41,744 nt of DNA, taken from a virus. Shown here piece by piece: positions 41,004-41,744 of the stretch. The translations under genes and the position numbers were made by a program. The notes under the pieces were generated by a model. The model made no database searches and was not told the DNA's origin. It saw nothing but the letters and a program-made list of their open reading frames with translations. Position 1 is the first letter of the stretch; each line of letters opens with the position of its first letter. The stretch is from positions 1-41,744 of IMG/VR virus record IMGVR_UViG_3300025889_010712, one strand, 5' to 3'.

Positions 41004-41643
41004 AGCATTTTTACAATTATTGAAAGATAATTTGCATATAATTCCATTGGTGTTACTATCTGTTTTTCTTAGTTCTTATGTCACTTCTATGTTTAAGCAA
41101 GATGAAATGGACGTTTATATTGAACAATATAACGAATTTAAACAAAGAGCAGAACAAACCGAACAGTTTGCAGACAGTTTAGATAAATTGGTAGATGGAT
41201 ATAGGGAAGAAATAGAAGAATTAAATGATTCCATTTTTATACAAACTAATAAATTAAGTGATGCTGAGACTAGAGTTGCTGATTTAGGTAGAAGAACGGC
41301 TAATTTAAGAGAACAATTAAACGATTCTTTGATGTCTCATGTTCCAGAACCAGTAGTAGCATATATTGATGGATTGGAAGAAGAGAATATAGCATTAAAA
41401 GATAATGTAACTGCCGCTAATACATTGATTTTCACTCTCCAATCTCAGAACGATTTATTAAGTACATCACTAGCTCTTCAAACCACAAGAGCTGATTCAC
41501 TTGCGGCCATTGTAGCGGCTATTCCAGAACCACCTAAGAACCCAAATAAGGTGTTGGGTTTCCTTCCTAAACCAACTAGAACCCAAACATTCATACTTGG
41601 GGCAGTAGTTGGTGGTGTTGCCGCGTGGAAACTTATAGGATAA
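40996..41643 (+). CDS. Coiled-coil protein with membrane segments at both ends (spanin-like)
   Basis: 215 residues. An N-terminal hydrophobic segment (about 14-31, IIPLVLLSVFLSSYVTSM) is followed by a long coiled coil (about 37-180), a proline-rich IPEPPKNPN stretch and LGFLPKPTRTQTFILGAVVGGVAAWKLIG, a second membrane-like segment at the C terminus (about 197-214). The architecture, one anchor and a long rod, resembles a lysis spanin (Rz or unimolecular), but a C-terminal membrane helix is atypical. It may also be a tape-like or membrane scaffold protein. GGAG at 40985-40988 precedes ATG 40996. The terminase gene starts three bases after its stop. Confidence 0.7.
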   Translation: MFKAFLQLLKDNLHIIPLVLLSVFLSSYVTSMFKQDEMDVYIEQYNEFKQRAEQTEQFADSLDKLVDGYREEIEELNDSIFIQTNKLSDAETRVADLGRRTANLREQLNDSLMSHVPEPVVAYIDGLEEENIALKDNVTAANTLIFTLQSQNDLLSTSLALQTTRADSLAAIVAAIPEPPKNPNKVLGFLPKPTRTQTFILGAVVGGVAAWKLIG

Positions 41644-41646
41644 TCT

Positions 41647-41744
41647 ATGTCTACTGACTTAAAAACAATCATTAAACGAGAGTATACCAAATGTGCTCTT
41701 GATTGTGAATACTTTTTAAGAAAATATGTCTATATTCAGGTTCC
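41647..41744 (+). CDS. gp17: Large terminase subunit (gp17-like), N-terminal fragment
   Basis: The window ends after about 32 codons of an open frame beginning MSTDLKTIIKREYTKCALD, then CEYFLRKYVYIQ. 'IKREY.KCA.D..YF..KY.YIQ' is the N-terminal signature of T4 gp17-type large terminases. The ATPase and nuclease domains lie beyond the right edge. The enzyme would cut and pump DNA into the prohead. Confidence is limited by the short visible part. Confidence 0.8.
   Translation, partial: MSTDLKTIIKREYTKCALDCEYFLRKYVYIQV

Overview
The window is a contiguous, AT-rich stretch (most blocks about one-third GC or lower) of a tailed-phage genome of the T4 superfamily (contractile-tailed, myovirus-like). 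All supported genes lie on the plus strand. They are packed with ATG/TAA or ATGA overlaps and the longest untranslated gap I find is about 48 bases. I see no tRNA, rRNA, CRISPR array, insertion sequence or integrase. T4-type hallmarks are a gp55-like late sigma factor, gp5-like, gp25-like and gp6-like baseplate proteins, a gp61-like primase, a fused gp47/gp46 recombination nuclease, and the first codons of a gp17-like large terminase at the right edge. The families look like those of marine T4-like phages. The host cannot be fixed from the sequence; the secreted lysozyme's signal peptide and the BspA-type repeats are only weak hints of a Bacteroidota host.

Layout. (1) 1-3148: a membrane protein cut by the window edge, then UV-damage endonuclease UvdE, a family 2 glycosyltransferase and an IMPDH/GMP-reductase-type enzyme. 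(2) 3174-4729: a secreted lysozyme-like transglycosylase, a small membrane protein and the gp55-like sigma factor. (3) 4756-20518: the baseplate/tail module, with gp5-like spike, gp25, gp6, a DNRLRE-domain protein, large baseplate proteins including a 1439-residue protein with a lectin-like domain, and four further probable virion proteins. (4) 20535-25013: a DNA-replication/recombination island of PD-(D/E)xK nuclease, primase and the gp47-gp46 fusion. (5) 25058-37118: an adhesin/tail-fibre locus with six consecutive genes. It holds two fibres ending in an endosialidase-type chaperone, a YadA-like repeat protein, a BspA-like repeat protein, a small protein and an FnIII-like protein. (6) 37129-41643: a zinc-ribbon protein, an overlooked 51-residue membrane protein, a 915-residue fusion of an NMNAT-like nucleotidyltransferase, an HNH-like segment and a ligase-like nucleotidyltransferase, a second zinc-ribbon protein and a two-membrane-segment coiled-coil protein. 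(7) 41647 to the end: the terminase start.

How it fits together. gp55-type sigma factors recognise TATAAATA late promoters in T4. I found two perfect TATAAATA boxes on the plus strand by eye. One lies about 70 bases before the baseplate operon and the other about 56 bases before the fibre locus, so the window appears to encode both the late sigma factor and its targets. The fibre locus carries tandem repeats, a 130-bp direct repeat pair and a distinctly GC-richer internal block, consistent with modular exchange of host-recognition parts. The most unusual protein is the NMNAT/HNH/ligase-like fusion, whose ligase-type active-site motifs look intact and which carries two copies of an 'NP-T...AL-Y-K-HPAYK' module.
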